DNA from: Rhizobium esperanzae
Lineage (GTDB): Bacteria > Pseudomonadota > Alphaproteobacteria > Rhizobiales > Rhizobiaceae
Direction: 5' to 3'
DNA length: 64,000 nt
Assembly: GCF_002204185.1 (NCBI RefSeq)
Contig: NZ_MXPU01000003.1
Span: 62,001-126,000 of the forward strand
Shown: positions 17,113 to 25,881 of the stretch, piece after piece
Numbering within the stretch: position 1 is the first letter of the stretch
Layout of the letters: every line of letters begins with the position of its first letter
Notes under the pieces: generated by a model
The model's database searches: none
What the model saw: the letters and a program-made list of their open reading frames with translations, nothing else
What the model was told of the DNA's origin: nothing
Translations under genes and position numbers: made by a program

Positions 17113-17141
17113 TCTTCCTCACCGAAAGAGGAGAAAGTACC

Positions 17142-17456
17142 ATGACGTACGACCCCAATAATGCCAACGATCCGAACCGCCCGCTGAACCCGAACCTGGA
17201 CCTGCGCACGACGCCGCCGGCGCGCAGCAGCAATACGTGGGTTGTTTGGGTTGCTGCATTGGCCGTGATCGCTGTTGCTGCATTCGCCTATTCGCAGTGG
17301 AGCAGCACATCTCCCGGTACTTCGCCGGATACGACAGCCTCCACGACCCAGTCCGAGCCGGCGCCGGCAAAACCGATCGCTCCGACCGACAACAGCGCAA
17401 CGCCTGCTCCGGCACCTGCACCGGCCACCCCGCCGGCCGCTCCTGCCCAGCAGTAA
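17142..17456 (+). CDS. Small single-span membrane protein with Pro/Ala-rich tail
   Basis: 104 residues: a hydrophilic Asn/Pro-rich head (DPNNANDPNRPLNPNLDLRT), one membrane segment (about residues 31-48, TWVVWVAALAVIAVAAFAYS) and a low-complexity Thr/Pro/Ala tail probably outside the membrane. AGAGGAG lies 9 nt before the ATG. Rhizobia have several such proteins of unknown function. A possible EcfG promoter lies upstream and a strong hairpin downstream. No family-level function can be given. Confidence 0.75.
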   Translation: MTYDPNNANDPNRPLNPNLDLRTTPPARSSNTWVVWVAALAVIAVAAFAYSQWSSTSPGTSPDTTASTTQSEPAPAKPIAPTDNSATPAPAPAPATPPAAPAQQ

Positions 17457-17486
17457 CCGCTCCGGTCGTAAGAGCCGCGCTAGATG

Positions 17487-17522
17487 CCTCCTTGGCGTAT
17501 CCGGCAGGACACGCCAAGGAGG
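17487..17522. terminator. Strong hairpin after the small membrane protein gene
   Basis: CCTCCTTGGCGT (17487-17498) pairs perfectly with ACGCCAAGGAGG (17511-17522) over a 12-nt loop. There is no T-tract, so it may end transcription by another route or protect the 3' end. The following 280 bases up to 17806 hold no gene that I can see. Confidence 0.6.
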
Positions 17523-17806
17523 ATCTATGCGTCGAATAGGGTATGGTCCGTGGGCGACCCCAACCTCAGAGTGACGCACCGGCCCCGGCTTCTTTTCTAC
17601 GGCCGGCCCTTGAATAAGCGCAATCGGCACTTACTTAGAGATTATGGAATTTGTCTCTGACGGCTGACCACGGATGTACTGGCAGCCGTCATTGAGACAG
17701 ATCGAGGAAGGTCGGTGCGAGTTTCGCCCGGCCTTTTTTCTTGGCCTATTGGGGAAGACCGAGCGCTTTCACGGTCCCCGCCTGAAGCGTAACCTGCAGC
17801 CCGATA

Positions 17807-18109
17807 TTAGTTGGGAATCCTGTTGTAGAAGGATTGCGGATCGTACACGCACTCATAGTCGAGAACGCACATCTTCCCGTCCCCATCCCTCACCGTTGCG
17901 GTGTCGTACTTGTCACCCAGATTGCATCGGGCCGGGGGATAACGGAAGCTACGACCGCCGATGCCCATACGCACGAAAACGGCTTTGTCCTTGCGGATGA
18001 TTTGCGCAAGCTCCTTGCAGCTGTGATCCCTGGCATTGACCTCTACCGCCTCGACGGCAAGGGCTGCGGACGGAAACAACAGGGCGAAGGCCAAAAGGAC
18101 GCTTTTCAT
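17807..18109 (-). CDS. Secreted small Cys-rich protein, tandem copy 1
   Basis: 100 residues with a signal peptide (MKSVLLAFALLFPSAALA). The mature ~82 residues have four Cys in HSCKELAQIIR, ARCNLGDK and MCVLDYECVYDP, likely two disulfides. It is a clear paralogue of the next minus-strand gene (18199-18495), sharing DHSC-ELAQIIR, GGRSFRYPPA, GDK, VRD and CVLDY. GGAG precedes the ATG. I do not recognise the family; export and disulfides point to a periplasmic or extracellular role. Confidence 0.75.
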   Translation of the reverse strand: MKSVLLAFALLFPSAALAVEAVEVNARDHSCKELAQIIRKDKAVFVRMGIGGRSFRYPPARCNLGDKYDTATVRDGDGKMCVLDYECVYDPQSFYNRIPN

Positions 18110-18198
18110 GGGAACTCCTGGATGCGAGAGCGTGATGGCGGCAAAAAAACGAGAGCGGTTTCGGATGATATCCCACGCAACTGAAAACGAATTCTGAT

Positions 18199-18495
18199 TC
18201 AGGGAAAGTTATAGGGCGACGCCGGGTCGAACACGCAGGCATAGTCCAGAACGCAAGCCCTCCCTTTGGCATCGCGAACGCTTGTGGTGCTGCGCTTGTC
18301 GCCCATGCCGCACTGCGCCGGCGGATAGCGGAAGCTGCGGCCGCCGAGGCCGACAGGGACAAAGACCTTCTTGTTCTGCCGGATGATCTGCGCAAGCTCG
18401 CTGCAGCTGTGGTCCCCCGCTCTGACCTCCATTGCGCTGGCGGCAAAGACAGGCAGCGGCAAGGATAAAGCCACGACGAATATGACGGTTCTCAT
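18199..18495 (-). CDS. Secreted small Cys-rich protein, tandem copy 2
   Basis: 98 residues with a signal peptide (MRTVIFVVALSLPLPVFA) and the same four-Cys mature domain as the gene at 17807-18109 (HSCSELAQIIR, GGRSFRYPPAQCGMGDK, RACVLDYACVFDP). By eye the mature parts are about 60% identical while the signal peptides differ, which suggests an old duplication kept under selection. The gap between the two genes is about 90 bp, so each may have its own promoter or they form one transcript. Function is unknown. Confidence 0.75.
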   Translation of the reverse strand: MRTVIFVVALSLPLPVFAASAMEVRAGDHSCSELAQIIRQNKKVFVPVGLGGRSFRYPPAQCGMGDKRSTTSVRDAKGRACVLDYACVFDPASPYNFP

Positions 18496-18631
18496 GGACC
18501 CCTCTCGTTAACCAGAGAGAGATAGGGTGCGCAGGTCGACACAGCCAGTCATGCGGCCGAGCCGAAACATGCTGTCCGCCTCGAAGCGAGACCATGCGCT
18601 GACGCAATTCAATCAATCTTATCAAGAGATT

Positions 18632-18707
<76 letters not shown>

Positions 18708-18824
18708 GTTCGCGCTTGGCTGCGCGGTGTGACGGGGCGTATAAACAGGATCGGCAGGCTTGTCCAGCGCATCAGCGAAAATTCTTTGGTTAATCTCAAA
18801 GATTTTTCCGCAGCGCCGAAATGC

Positions 18825-18900
18825 GACGCATAATCCTGGAAATCGGAATCGATCTTCGAGAGGGATGATGCGCCAATTCAAGGTGATAGAGCATCCCGCC
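18825..18900. repeat. Short dispersed intergenic repeat
   Basis: ACGCATAATCCTGGAAATCG followed by GAATCGATCTTCGAG repeats the motif seen at 12610-12643; the CGGAATCG/CGATCTTCG core is partly self-complementary. It lies just upstream of the phzF-like gene's 3' end, between it and the tRNA. Confidence 0.45.
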
Positions 18901-18926
18901 TGCCGGAGCGCAGCGCTCGCATAAAC

Positions 18927-19838
18927 TCAAAGGTCGAGTGTGCCGCTCGCCAGCCGCACCGCCTGGCCGCCGATCCGCGCGTTGGAAATCGTCCCGCCCT
19001 CAACATCGATATGCAGGTGGATGAAGGATGGACGGCCCATCTCGACGCCCTGCTCGATCGTGATCGGGTGGTGCCCGTCCGTCAGCCGGTCAAAATGGCG
19101 GATTGCGCCGGAGAGCGCCGCCGCCGCCGCGCCGGTGGCCGGATCCTCGACGATGCCCATACCGCTGGCGAACATGCGCGCATGGAACTTCGCCACGTGA
19201 TTGACGCCGCCGCGGCAATAGACATAGGCCGAGGCAAGCGCGCCATCGGCGAAGGGCACGATCTTTTCCCAAAGCTGCGGATCGAATTCCACCCGCTGCG
19301 CCGTGCCGACATCGTGCACCGGAATGAGCAGAAACGGAACACCCGCGCTCCAGACCGAGGGAACGTGATTTTCGAAGCCGATTTCGGTGACCTTCAACGA
19401 CAGCGCATCGGCAATACCGAGCTTGTCGAGCGGCATGACGGCCTGCTGCGATTTGCGTGGCAGGTCAAATTCGGCAAAGCTCGCCTCACCCTCCCTCACC
19501 CGCACGGCGCAACGCACCGGCCCGACATTTTCCTCGAGCACCATGACGAGATCGAGCGCCGCTGCGCCGTGAGCCCGCTCGGCCAACGCCACCGCCGTGC
19601 CGACAGTGGGATGACCGGCAAAGGGCAGCTCACGGCCCGGCGTGAAGATTCTGAGCTTCGCCGCGTAGGCTGGATTGGTCGAAGGCTGCACGAAAACCGT
19701 CTCGGAGAGATTGATCTCTCGGGTGATCGCCTGCATCGCCTCGTCGCTGAGATTGTCGCCGTCGAAAACCACCGCCAGCGGGTTGCCCGCAAGCTTTCGA
19801 TCGGTGAACACGTCATAGACGCTGTAGCTTCGCGCCAC
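18927..19838 (-). CDS. PhzF family isomerase/epimerase
   Basis: 303 residues with the two pseudo-symmetric PhzF halves. The N-terminal catalytic Glu lies in INLSETVFVQPS, and the family motifs PFAGHPTVGTAVAL and DPATGAAAAALSG are present. PhzF of phenazine biosynthesis isomerises DHHA; most bacterial homologues, including those in rhizobia that make no phenazine, have unknown substrates. GTG 19838 is chosen because GGAGG lies 5 nt upstream; the longer frame to 19949 lacks homology. It is a single-gene unit. Confidence 0.88.
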   Translation of the reverse strand: MARSYSVYDVFTDRKLAGNPLAVVFDGDNLSDEAMQAITREINLSETVFVQPSTNPAYAAKLRIFTPGRELPFAGHPTVGTAVALAERAHGAAALDLVMVLEENVGPVRCAVRVREGEASFAEFDLPRKSQQAVMPLDKLGIADALSLKVTEIGFENHVPSVWSAGVPFLLIPVHDVGTAQRVEFDPQLWEKIVPFADGALASAYVYCRGGVNHVAKFHARMFASGMGIVEDPATGAAAAALSGAIRHFDRLTDGHHPITIEQGVEMGRPSFIHLHIDVEGGTISNARIGGQAVRLASGTLDL

Positions 19839-20064
19839 ATCGGCCTCCTTGAATCGATCGTCGCGCCGCCAACCTGCCCGACCATGCGACCGAGTGCAAG
19901 GCGCTAACTCGGGTAAGAACCACCCGTCTCCGGCACGAGACGTCGGCACTCGGCAATTTGCACGGGATCGTTAATGAAAATCGATTTTCTCGGAAGCGCT
20001 TGACGAGCGTGGTACCCCCCGAAAGGGGCCTCGAAGGACGAGGTCGGCCTCCGATTGCCGCGCC

Positions 20065-20835
20065 CTATGCGCCCCTCTTCCCGAAATACCAGTCAATCAC
20101 CGGCAGCATGGCGATATTATATGGATATGCGTTCCGGTCAGCCGAACGGATCGCGACCGCACCCGCGATCTCCTTGTCTTCGGCGACCAGCATGTGGGCC
20201 TCGATCCGCTCGACCATTTCGTCGGCGGTCAGGTCGAAGCGGAACAGCCTCAGCAACGTCACCGTACGCCTGGCGTGGCTGGCGAAGAGTCCCTGCCCCG
20301 CCACCGAATCGGAAAGATCGAGGCCGGTTTCCTCGTGGACCTCGCGGCGCATGTTGGCCTCGATGTCACAGCGCCCGTCGAAGATATCCTCCGGTTCCAG
20401 CGAGCCGGCGGCGAAATAGACCTGGCCGGGATTGGCGGTGTGCGCACCCATGCGGATAGCAACCAGCGCGCCGTCGGAGCTTTCGAGCACGGGATAGGCG
20501 AAGATGTGCAGCCCGCCTTGGCGCTGCGGCTGGCGGCGCCAGTACATGAAGGCGGAAAAGGGCGTGACGTAACCCTCACCCGAAATTCCGTCCTCGCCGA
20601 GCGACAGCCGCTGTTGGAAGATCAGGCGCCCGTCGAAGAGCGCCGGGTTGGCGGCGATCTCTCTCACCCAGTTCTCGCGGATCGCCGTTTCCTCGGCGGC
20701 GACGAAAGGATGCGTGCCGGGCAGGATGCGGAGATCAACGCCGGCGATGGGGAAGACCGTGCTCTCCGGCGGCCAGCCGGCGAAATCATCGGGAAAATCG
20801 GTGTTCAAAAAATTTCTGCTCAAATTCGTTTTCAT
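20065..20835 (-). CDS. Nudix hydrolase family protein
   Basis: 256 residues. The C-terminal half of the Nudix box, REVHEETGLDL (with catalytic glutamates), is present near residue 165, but the first half (DGRCDIEANM) departs from the G-x5-E-x7 spacing. The N-terminal 100 residues are typical of the longer Nudix proteins of rhizobia (NPALFDGRLIFQQRLSLGED, FSAFMYWRRQPQ). These hydrolyse nucleoside diphosphates linked to other groups; the substrate is unknown. ATG 20835 lies 8 nt after the stop of the nuclease-like gene upstream, so the two form an operon. Confidence 0.85.
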   Translation of the reverse strand: MKTNLSRNFLNTDFPDDFAGWPPESTVFPIAGVDLRILPGTHPFVAAEETAIRENWVREIAANPALFDGRLIFQQRLSLGEDGISGEGYVTPFSAFMYWRRQPQRQGGLHIFAYPVLESSDGALVAIRMGAHTANPGQVYFAAGSLEPEDIFDGRCDIEANMRREVHEETGLDLSDSVAGQGLFASHARRTVTLLRLFRFDLTADEMVERIEAHMLVAEDKEIAGAVAIRSADRNAYPYNIAMLPVIDWYFGKRGA

Positions 20836-20843
20836 GTTCGCTC

Positions 20844-21953
20844 TCAGGGGAGATCCAGTGTCATGACGACGGGGCAATGGTCGGAGGCCTTCGGCCGGTC
20901 CCAGCCGGTACGGGGATAACGCTCCACTTCCTGCCCCGGCGGAAAGATGGTGCGGTAGGGTTGGCCGCTGCGGATGATCTCAGGCACGCGGCCGGCATTA
21001 TGGGCGGCAAGTGCGGGCGAAAGCCAGATATAATCGAGCTGGCAAAGGTGCTGCTCCTGCGGCCCGCGCGCATGATAGAGCGTCCAGCGGTCGAGGGGCT
21101 GACGACGGCGTACGACATTTTCAGCAAAGCTGTCATGGCTGAAGACGTCGAGCGCGCTTTCGGTCTCCACCTGATGCTCGAAATGATAACCCGCGCCACG
21201 CCGCCCAACGACGTCGACGCGCTCCTGATAGTCGTTCATGTCGCCGCTGATGGCAAAGCTCTTCGAAGCTGTATGGCCGGCGCCGAAGCGGTCCTCGATG
21301 ATGCGACGCACGGCGCGCGCCTCGGCGCGACGGAGCGGCAGTGTCGATTGCCGCCCGTCCAGCCCATCGCGCGGATTGCCCATTGACTTGAAATGCACGA
21401 CATAGAGCGAGAAAGGCCTGCCGCCGATCAGGAGGTCGAGTTCGAGGCAGTCGCGCTTGAAGATTTTGTCGTCGATACGGTTGGTAAGCGCCAGTTCCTC
21501 GTCGAAGAGATCGAAATCTCGATAGGTCGCCATCGCATGGCTTCTTATGTCCTTGAGAACGATCTTCTGGCCATCGCGCGTTTCCTCGCGCATCAGCACG
21601 GCGACATCGATGCCGCGGCTGTCATTGCCCTCGACCAGGAATTTCTGCCGATAGCCGTTTCCGACCATGCGGAAGAGATAGCCGTATTCGAACGCCTGAA
21701 GTGCGGCCATGTTGTCGATTTCCTGCAGGCAGAGAATATCGGCGTCGGCATCCGCGATCGCCAGCGCCGTCATCTGCCTCGTATCATCGGTGGCGGCGAT
21801 CACCCGCGCCTGCTCGAGCTGCTGATAAACGCCCTCGCTGTTCACCTCGAAAAGCTTGATGACGCGGTCCTGGCGCAGCTGGTTGCGGAAGCCGGTGAAA
21901 TCGAAACGGGTGAGCAGGTTTTCGACGTTGAAGGTGGCGAGGCGAAGCGACAT
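20844..21953 (-). CDS. Endonuclease/exonuclease/phosphatase (EEP) family protein
   Basis: 369 residues with the EEP-fold motifs: LATFNVENL at the N-terminus, CLQEIDN (metal-binding Glu, near residue 78), VVHFKS, AISGDMNDY (Asp/Asn) and the C-terminal catalytic ASDHCPVVM. The family includes DNase I, exonuclease III and phosphodiesterases for lipids and nucleotides. No signal peptide is seen, so it should be cytoplasmic. It is cotranscribed with the Nudix gene that starts 8 nt after its stop; together they may act in turnover of nucleotides or damaged nucleic acid, which is inference. Confidence 0.88.
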   Translation of the reverse strand: MSLRLATFNVENLLTRFDFTGFRNQLRQDRVIKLFEVNSEGVYQQLEQARVIAATDDTRQMTALAIADADADILCLQEIDNMAALQAFEYGYLFRMVGNGYRQKFLVEGNDSRGIDVAVLMREETRDGQKIVLKDIRSHAMATYRDFDLFDEELALTNRIDDKIFKRDCLELDLLIGGRPFSLYVVHFKSMGNPRDGLDGRQSTLPLRRAEARAVRRIIEDRFGAGHTASKSFAISGDMNDYQERVDVVGRRGAGYHFEHQVETESALDVFSHDSFAENVVRRRQPLDRWTLYHARGPQEQHLCQLDYIWLSPALAAHNAGRVPEIIRSGQPYRTIFPPGQEVERYPRTGWDRPKASDHCPVVMTLDLP

Positions 21954-22070
21954 GGAATGAGTCCGGTTGCGCGCAGTACCTTATCCGGCAATCGCTGCAG
22001 GAAAAGGTGGCGGGGCGAAGAAAATTGCGAACAAACGCCCCTCTTGCCGCCCCGGATGCGATTATCTCGA

Positions 22071-23090
22071 TCACAGCCGCCAGCCGGAGCGGATGACGAT
22101 GCGCACCGTCTCGCCGGTCTCGACGGCGACGCGACTATAGGCGCGCAGCGTCTGGCCGTTGCCGAGCGTGAGTTTGACGGCGTAACGCTCGCCCTCGAAA
22201 AGCACGGATTCGACGGTCGCGGAAGCCCCTTCGCCGCCGATGATCACATCCTCCGGCCGCACCAGGATATCGGCGCCATCGGTGTTTGCCGCCTGAAGCG
22301 TATTCTGCAACTCATCCCACTCCAGCTGGCGTTCGCCGACCATCACAGGCAGCGTCAGGATCGCCCCACGCCCGATCAGCCCGCCGACGATGCGCCCTTC
22401 CGGCCGGGCGTAGATTTCGGCCGGCGGCGCCACTTGCAGCAGGCGGCCTTCCGACATGACGGCGACGTCGGTTGCGAGCGCCATCGCCTCGCTCTGGTCG
22501 TGGCTGACGTAGATCATCGTTGCACCCGAGCGCTGATGGAACTCGCGGAAGGTTTCCTCCATCTCCTGCTTCAGCTGCCGGTCGAGATTGGCGAGCGGCT
22601 CGTCGAGCAGCACGATATCGGGCGATGTCACCAGGCAGCGGGCGAGCGCCACGCGCTGGCGCTGGCCGCCGGAGAGATCGGCCGGCCGTCGCCCGGCATA
22701 GTCGGCGAGCCGGACGGTGGAAAGCGCCTCGCAGACCTTTGCCCGGTAGGCCGCGCCCGAGATGCCGCGAACCTTGAGGGGATAACCGACATTGTCGGCA
22801 ACGTTCATATGCGGCCAGAGCGCATAGGACTGGAAGACCATCGCCATGTTGCGCTTCTCAGGCGGCAGCGACTGGGCGGCATCCGCCAGCAGCCGCTCAC
22901 CGAGGTGGATCGAGCCGTCCGAGGGCGTCTCGAAACCGGCGATCATCCGCAGCACCGTCGTTTTGCCGCAGCCGGAAGGCACGAGCAGGGCGAGGAAACC
23001 GCCTTCGCGCACATCGAGCGAAAAGCCGCTGACAGCCGCGCGCCCGGTGCCGAAATCCTTGGCGACACGATTGAGGATCAGTTTCGCCAT
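22071..23090 (-). CDS. Iron-type ABC transporter ATPase (FbpC/PotA-like)
   Basis: 339 residues: ATPase domain (about 1-235) with signature LSGGQRQRVALAR, Walker B IVLLDEPLANLD and H-loop VSHDQ, then a C-terminal TOBE-type regulatory domain. The Walker A reads VPSGCGKTT: the first Gly of the P-loop is Val (codon GTG), an unusual change that may reduce but need not abolish nucleotide binding. It overlaps the permease gene by 13 nt and is the last gene of a binding protein-permease-ATPase operon of the Fe3+/thiamine/phosphonate class. Confidence 0.88.
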   Translation of the reverse strand: MAKLILNRVAKDFGTGRAAVSGFSLDVREGGFLALLVPSGCGKTTVLRMIAGFETPSDGSIHLGERLLADAAQSLPPEKRNMAMVFQSYALWPHMNVADNVGYPLKVRGISGAAYRAKVCEALSTVRLADYAGRRPADLSGGQRQRVALARCLVTSPDIVLLDEPLANLDRQLKQEMEETFREFHQRSGATMIYVSHDQSEAMALATDVAVMSEGRLLQVAPPAEIYARPEGRIVGGLIGRGAILTLPVMVGERQLEWDELQNTLQAANTDGADILVRPEDVIIGGEGASATVESVLFEGERYAVKLTLGNGQTLRAYSRVAVETGETVRIVIRSGWRL

Positions 23091-24772
23091 GGGACCACCC
23101 CTTTCGGCAGCCGTTTCGCCAGGAATTCCAAGAGCAGCATCAGCACGACGACCATGAGGACGACGAGCAGCGAGAGCGCCGAGGCAAGGTCGGAACTGCC
23201 GCTGTCGTCGAGATTGTAGATGGCGACCCCGAGCGTCTGGGTGCCGGCCGACCAGAGCAACGCCGAGATCGTCAGCTCGTTACAGGCGATGAGGAAGACG
23301 AGGATGACCGATGCACCGGCGGCGGGCGAGATCAGCGGCACGACGATATCGCAAAGCCTGCGGAAGAAGCCGGCGCCGGAAAGCCGCGCCGCCTCCTCCA
23401 GCGCCGGATCGAGTTGGTGGAAGGCGCTGACGAGGGGTTTCAGGCTGACGGCAAAGAAGGAGGAGAAATAGGCGATCAGGATGATCCAGATCCTGCCGTA
23501 GAGCGAGACGTTGAGGACCGGGATCGGTGCGGCGAAAACCAGGATGAAGGCCACCGCCATGACGATGCCCGGCAGCGAATAGGGTAACTCGATCAGGCTG
23601 GCGACGATGCGGGAAACGGTATCTCTCCGTCGCGTCAGCGCATAGGCCGCAGGCACCGTCACGACAAGGAGTCCAAGCGCCGTGGCGCCGGCAAGCAACA
23701 GTGAATTGATAAAGGCCGTGCGCGTCACCGCCTGCCGGAACAGGATCTCCTGAAAAGCATGCAGCGACATGGTCTTGAAGGTGAGCGGCACGCCATAGGC
23801 CGGCACCAGCGCGCCGGCGACGAGCGCGAAGAAGGGTGCGGCCAGCATGAAGAACAGGATGGCCCAGAGAAGCGGCGTAGCAAGGAAGCGCCAGGCGCCG
23901 AGCTGGAAAGCGGCACTTGCCCCTGACAGGCCGATGACACGATAGTCCCGGCCTCTGAGCGCGCGGTCCTGGATCATCAGCCCTGCGACCGAGATCATCG
24001 CAATGATGCCCGAAAGCACGGCGACATCTCCGAAGGTGCGGCTGGTGAAAGCTGAGAATTTGGTGAAGATGAGCGTCGGCAGCGTGTAGATCGAGGCGGG
24101 GATGCCGAGAATGGCGGGGATGCCGAAATTGCCGGTGCAGGAAACGAAGGAGATCGCCGCCCCGGCGATAATGCCGGGCAGAGAAAGCGGCAGGATGATA
24201 TCGCGGAATACCCTGAGACTTGAGGCGCCGGAAAGCCGTGCAGCCTCCACGCCGTCACGCGGCAGCGTCATCAGCCCTGCCCTGAGCGCGAGATAGACCA
24301 GCGGCGCATGCTGCACGCCATAGAGCAGGGCGATGCCGCCCACGGAATAGAGCGGCTGCGGCGAACCCAGCGGCGGTGCAAGCGAGAGCGCCTTCAACAG
24401 CGGGCTCGACGGTCCCGACATCTGCACCCAGGCGAGCGCGGTCACCTGCGGCGGGATCATCATCGGCAGCACGAAGAAAAAGCTGAGCGGCCCCTTGCCG
24501 GGAAGATCGGTCAGCGTCAGCAGGAAGGCGAAGAGGCAGCCGATGGCAAGCGAGATGATCGTGCCCAAAACCGCGGTGATGAGGGTGTAACAGGTGGCCT
24601 GCCAGAGCGACGGCTCGCTCAGCACGTCGACGACACCGCCGCTGGCGAAAGCCGTTATCCCGACCATGGCGAGACGAGCGAGCGGCAGCACGCTGAGGAT
24701 AAGAACGATGCTGACGATAAAAGGAAACAGCCAGGTGGGCTGGCTGTTTCCCAGTCTTGCATATCCCTGCAT
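23078..24772 (-). CDS. Iron-type ABC transporter permease (fused double domain)
   Basis: 564 residues with about 12 membrane segments in two BPD_transp_1 halves (about 60-270 and 340-550). Each half carries an EAA-like loop: GVEAARLSGASSLRVFRDII near residue 175 and ALEEAARLSGAGFFRRLCDI near residue 460. Fused permeases are typical of FbpB/SfuB and of related 2-aminoethylphosphonate systems. It starts 7 nt after the binding-protein stop and overlaps the ATPase gene, so the three are coupled. Confidence 0.9.
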   Translation of the reverse strand: MQGYARLGNSQPTWLFPFIVSIVLILSVLPLARLAMVGITAFASGGVVDVLSEPSLWQATCYTLITAVLGTIISLAIGCLFAFLLTLTDLPGKGPLSFFFVLPMMIPPQVTALAWVQMSGPSSPLLKALSLAPPLGSPQPLYSVGGIALLYGVQHAPLVYLALRAGLMTLPRDGVEAARLSGASSLRVFRDIILPLSLPGIIAGAAISFVSCTGNFGIPAILGIPASIYTLPTLIFTKFSAFTSRTFGDVAVLSGIIAMISVAGLMIQDRALRGRDYRVIGLSGASAAFQLGAWRFLATPLLWAILFFMLAAPFFALVAGALVPAYGVPLTFKTMSLHAFQEILFRQAVTRTAFINSLLLAGATALGLLVVTVPAAYALTRRRDTVSRIVASLIELPYSLPGIVMAVAFILVFAAPIPVLNVSLYGRIWIILIAYFSSFFAVSLKPLVSAFHQLDPALEEAARLSGAGFFRRLCDIVVPLISPAAGASVILVFLIACNELTISALLWSAGTQTLGVAIYNLDDSGSSDLASALSLLVVLMVVVLMLLLEFLAKRLPKGVVPWRN

Positions 24773-24779
24773 GAAAGGA

Positions 24780-25757
24780 TCAGTTCGAGCCGTAAATGCC
24801 CGAGAAGGTCTTCAGATCCCGGTCGGTATTCTTGAGCGCTTCGGCAGCCTTGATCGGCAGGACCTTGATGGCATCACGCGCCGGGAAACCTTCCGGCAGC
24901 TTCATGCCGTTGCGGGCCGGGATGTAGCCGAGCTTCAGGAAGCCTTCCTGGCCCTTTTCGGAGAGCACGTAATCGACGAACTTCTTGGCGGCCTCGGCAT
25001 TCTTGGTGCTGGCGAGAATGCCGACCGGCTCGGTCACGGCCGAAACGCCTTCGCTCGGGAAGACGAACTCGACGGGCGCGCCCTTGGTCTTCTCGCGGAT
25101 CGGCAGGTAATCGACGACCATGCCGTAAGCCTTCTCGCCCGAAGCAACCGACTTCAGGACGGCGCCGTTGCCACCGGCCGCGATCGCGCCGTTTTCGGCA
25201 AGCGCCTTGTAGAAGTCCCAGCCGAGGCCGGGAACGGCGGCCAGCGTCTGTGCGTGGATGAGCGCGGCGCCCGAAGTGAGTGGGCTCGGCATGGTGACGA
25301 GGCCCTTGGCTTCCGGCTTGGTCAGGTCCTTCCAGCTCGTCGGCTTGATCGTGGCTGAGGTGTTGTACATGATGCCGGTGGTGATCAGCTTGGTCGAATA
25401 ATAGTAGCCGTCAGCGTCATAGAGGCTGGCATCGTACCCTGCGGCTTCCGGCGACTTATAGGCCAGCAGCTTGCCGTCTTCCTTGAGGCGCTCCAGCGTC
25501 ACCATGTCGGCGATGAGGAGGATGTCGGCGACCGGATTGCCGGCCTGGATTTCGGCCTGCAGCTTGGCGATGATCTTCGGCGTGCCGTCGCGCACCCAGT
25601 CGACCTTGATATCGGGATTTGCGGCTATGAAGCCATCGACCGTCGCCTGCGCGTCTTCGTTCGGCTGGCTGGTGTAGAGAACGAGGTTTGCGGCCGAAGC
25701 CGGAATGGAAAGGAAGCTCGCGGCGAGAAGAGCTGCAGCGGAAACGATCGTCTTCAT
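24780..25757 (-). CDS. Iron-type ABC transporter binding protein
   Basis: 325 residues: signal peptide (MKTIVSAAALLAASFLSIPASA) and a type-2 periplasmic binding fold opening NLVLYTSQPNEDAQATVDGF, like FbpA/AfuA and phosphonate-type proteins. The C-terminal part holds GYIPARNGMKLPEGFPARD. Tyr ligands that mark true Fe3+-binding members (paired Tyr near the C-terminus) are not clearly present, so the substrate might be phosphonate, thiamine or another anion. ATG 25757 begins the signal peptide; the extension to 25784 is rejected. First gene of the operon. Confidence 0.88.
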   Translation of the reverse strand: MKTIVSAAALLAASFLSIPASAANLVLYTSQPNEDAQATVDGFIAANPDIKVDWVRDGTPKIIAKLQAEIQAGNPVADILLIADMVTLERLKEDGKLLAYKSPEAAGYDASLYDADGYYYSTKLITTGIMYNTSATIKPTSWKDLTKPEAKGLVTMPSPLTSGAALIHAQTLAAVPGLGWDFYKALAENGAIAAGGNGAVLKSVASGEKAYGMVVDYLPIREKTKGAPVEFVFPSEGVSAVTEPVGILASTKNAEAAKKFVDYVLSEKGQEGFLKLGYIPARNGMKLPEGFPARDAIKVLPIKAAEALKNTDRDLKTFSGIYGSN

Positions 25758-25818
25758 GGGAGGGGTCCTCGGGAATTGCGTCACCCTCCCTTATTAGGGG
25801 TCGTTGACAGAGATGTGA

Positions 25819-25846
25819 CAAGGCGCAGCGGCAGCGCTGCGCCTTG
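25819..25846. terminator. Perfect hairpin between the hydrolase and ABC operon
   Basis: CAAGGCGCAGCG (25819-25830) and CGCTGCGCCTTG (25835-25846) form a 12-bp stem with a 4-nt loop. It lies 35 nt after the hydrolase stop on the minus strand and ahead of the ABC operon start. No T-tract follows, so termination efficiency is uncertain. Confidence 0.55.
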
Positions 25847-25881
25847 AAACCACTGCATTGCCGTCGCCTTTCCGAGAGACG

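Noticed and set aside
21393..23219. Plus-strand frame of 608 residues
   Set aside because: It lies antisense to the EEP-family and ABC ATPase genes, which have clear motifs; long antisense frames are common in high-GC DNA.
24725..24749. Inverted repeat AAACAGCCA-N7-TGGCTGTTT near the permease start
   Set aside because: It lies inside the coding sequence (signal region of the permease) and needs no regulatory explanation.
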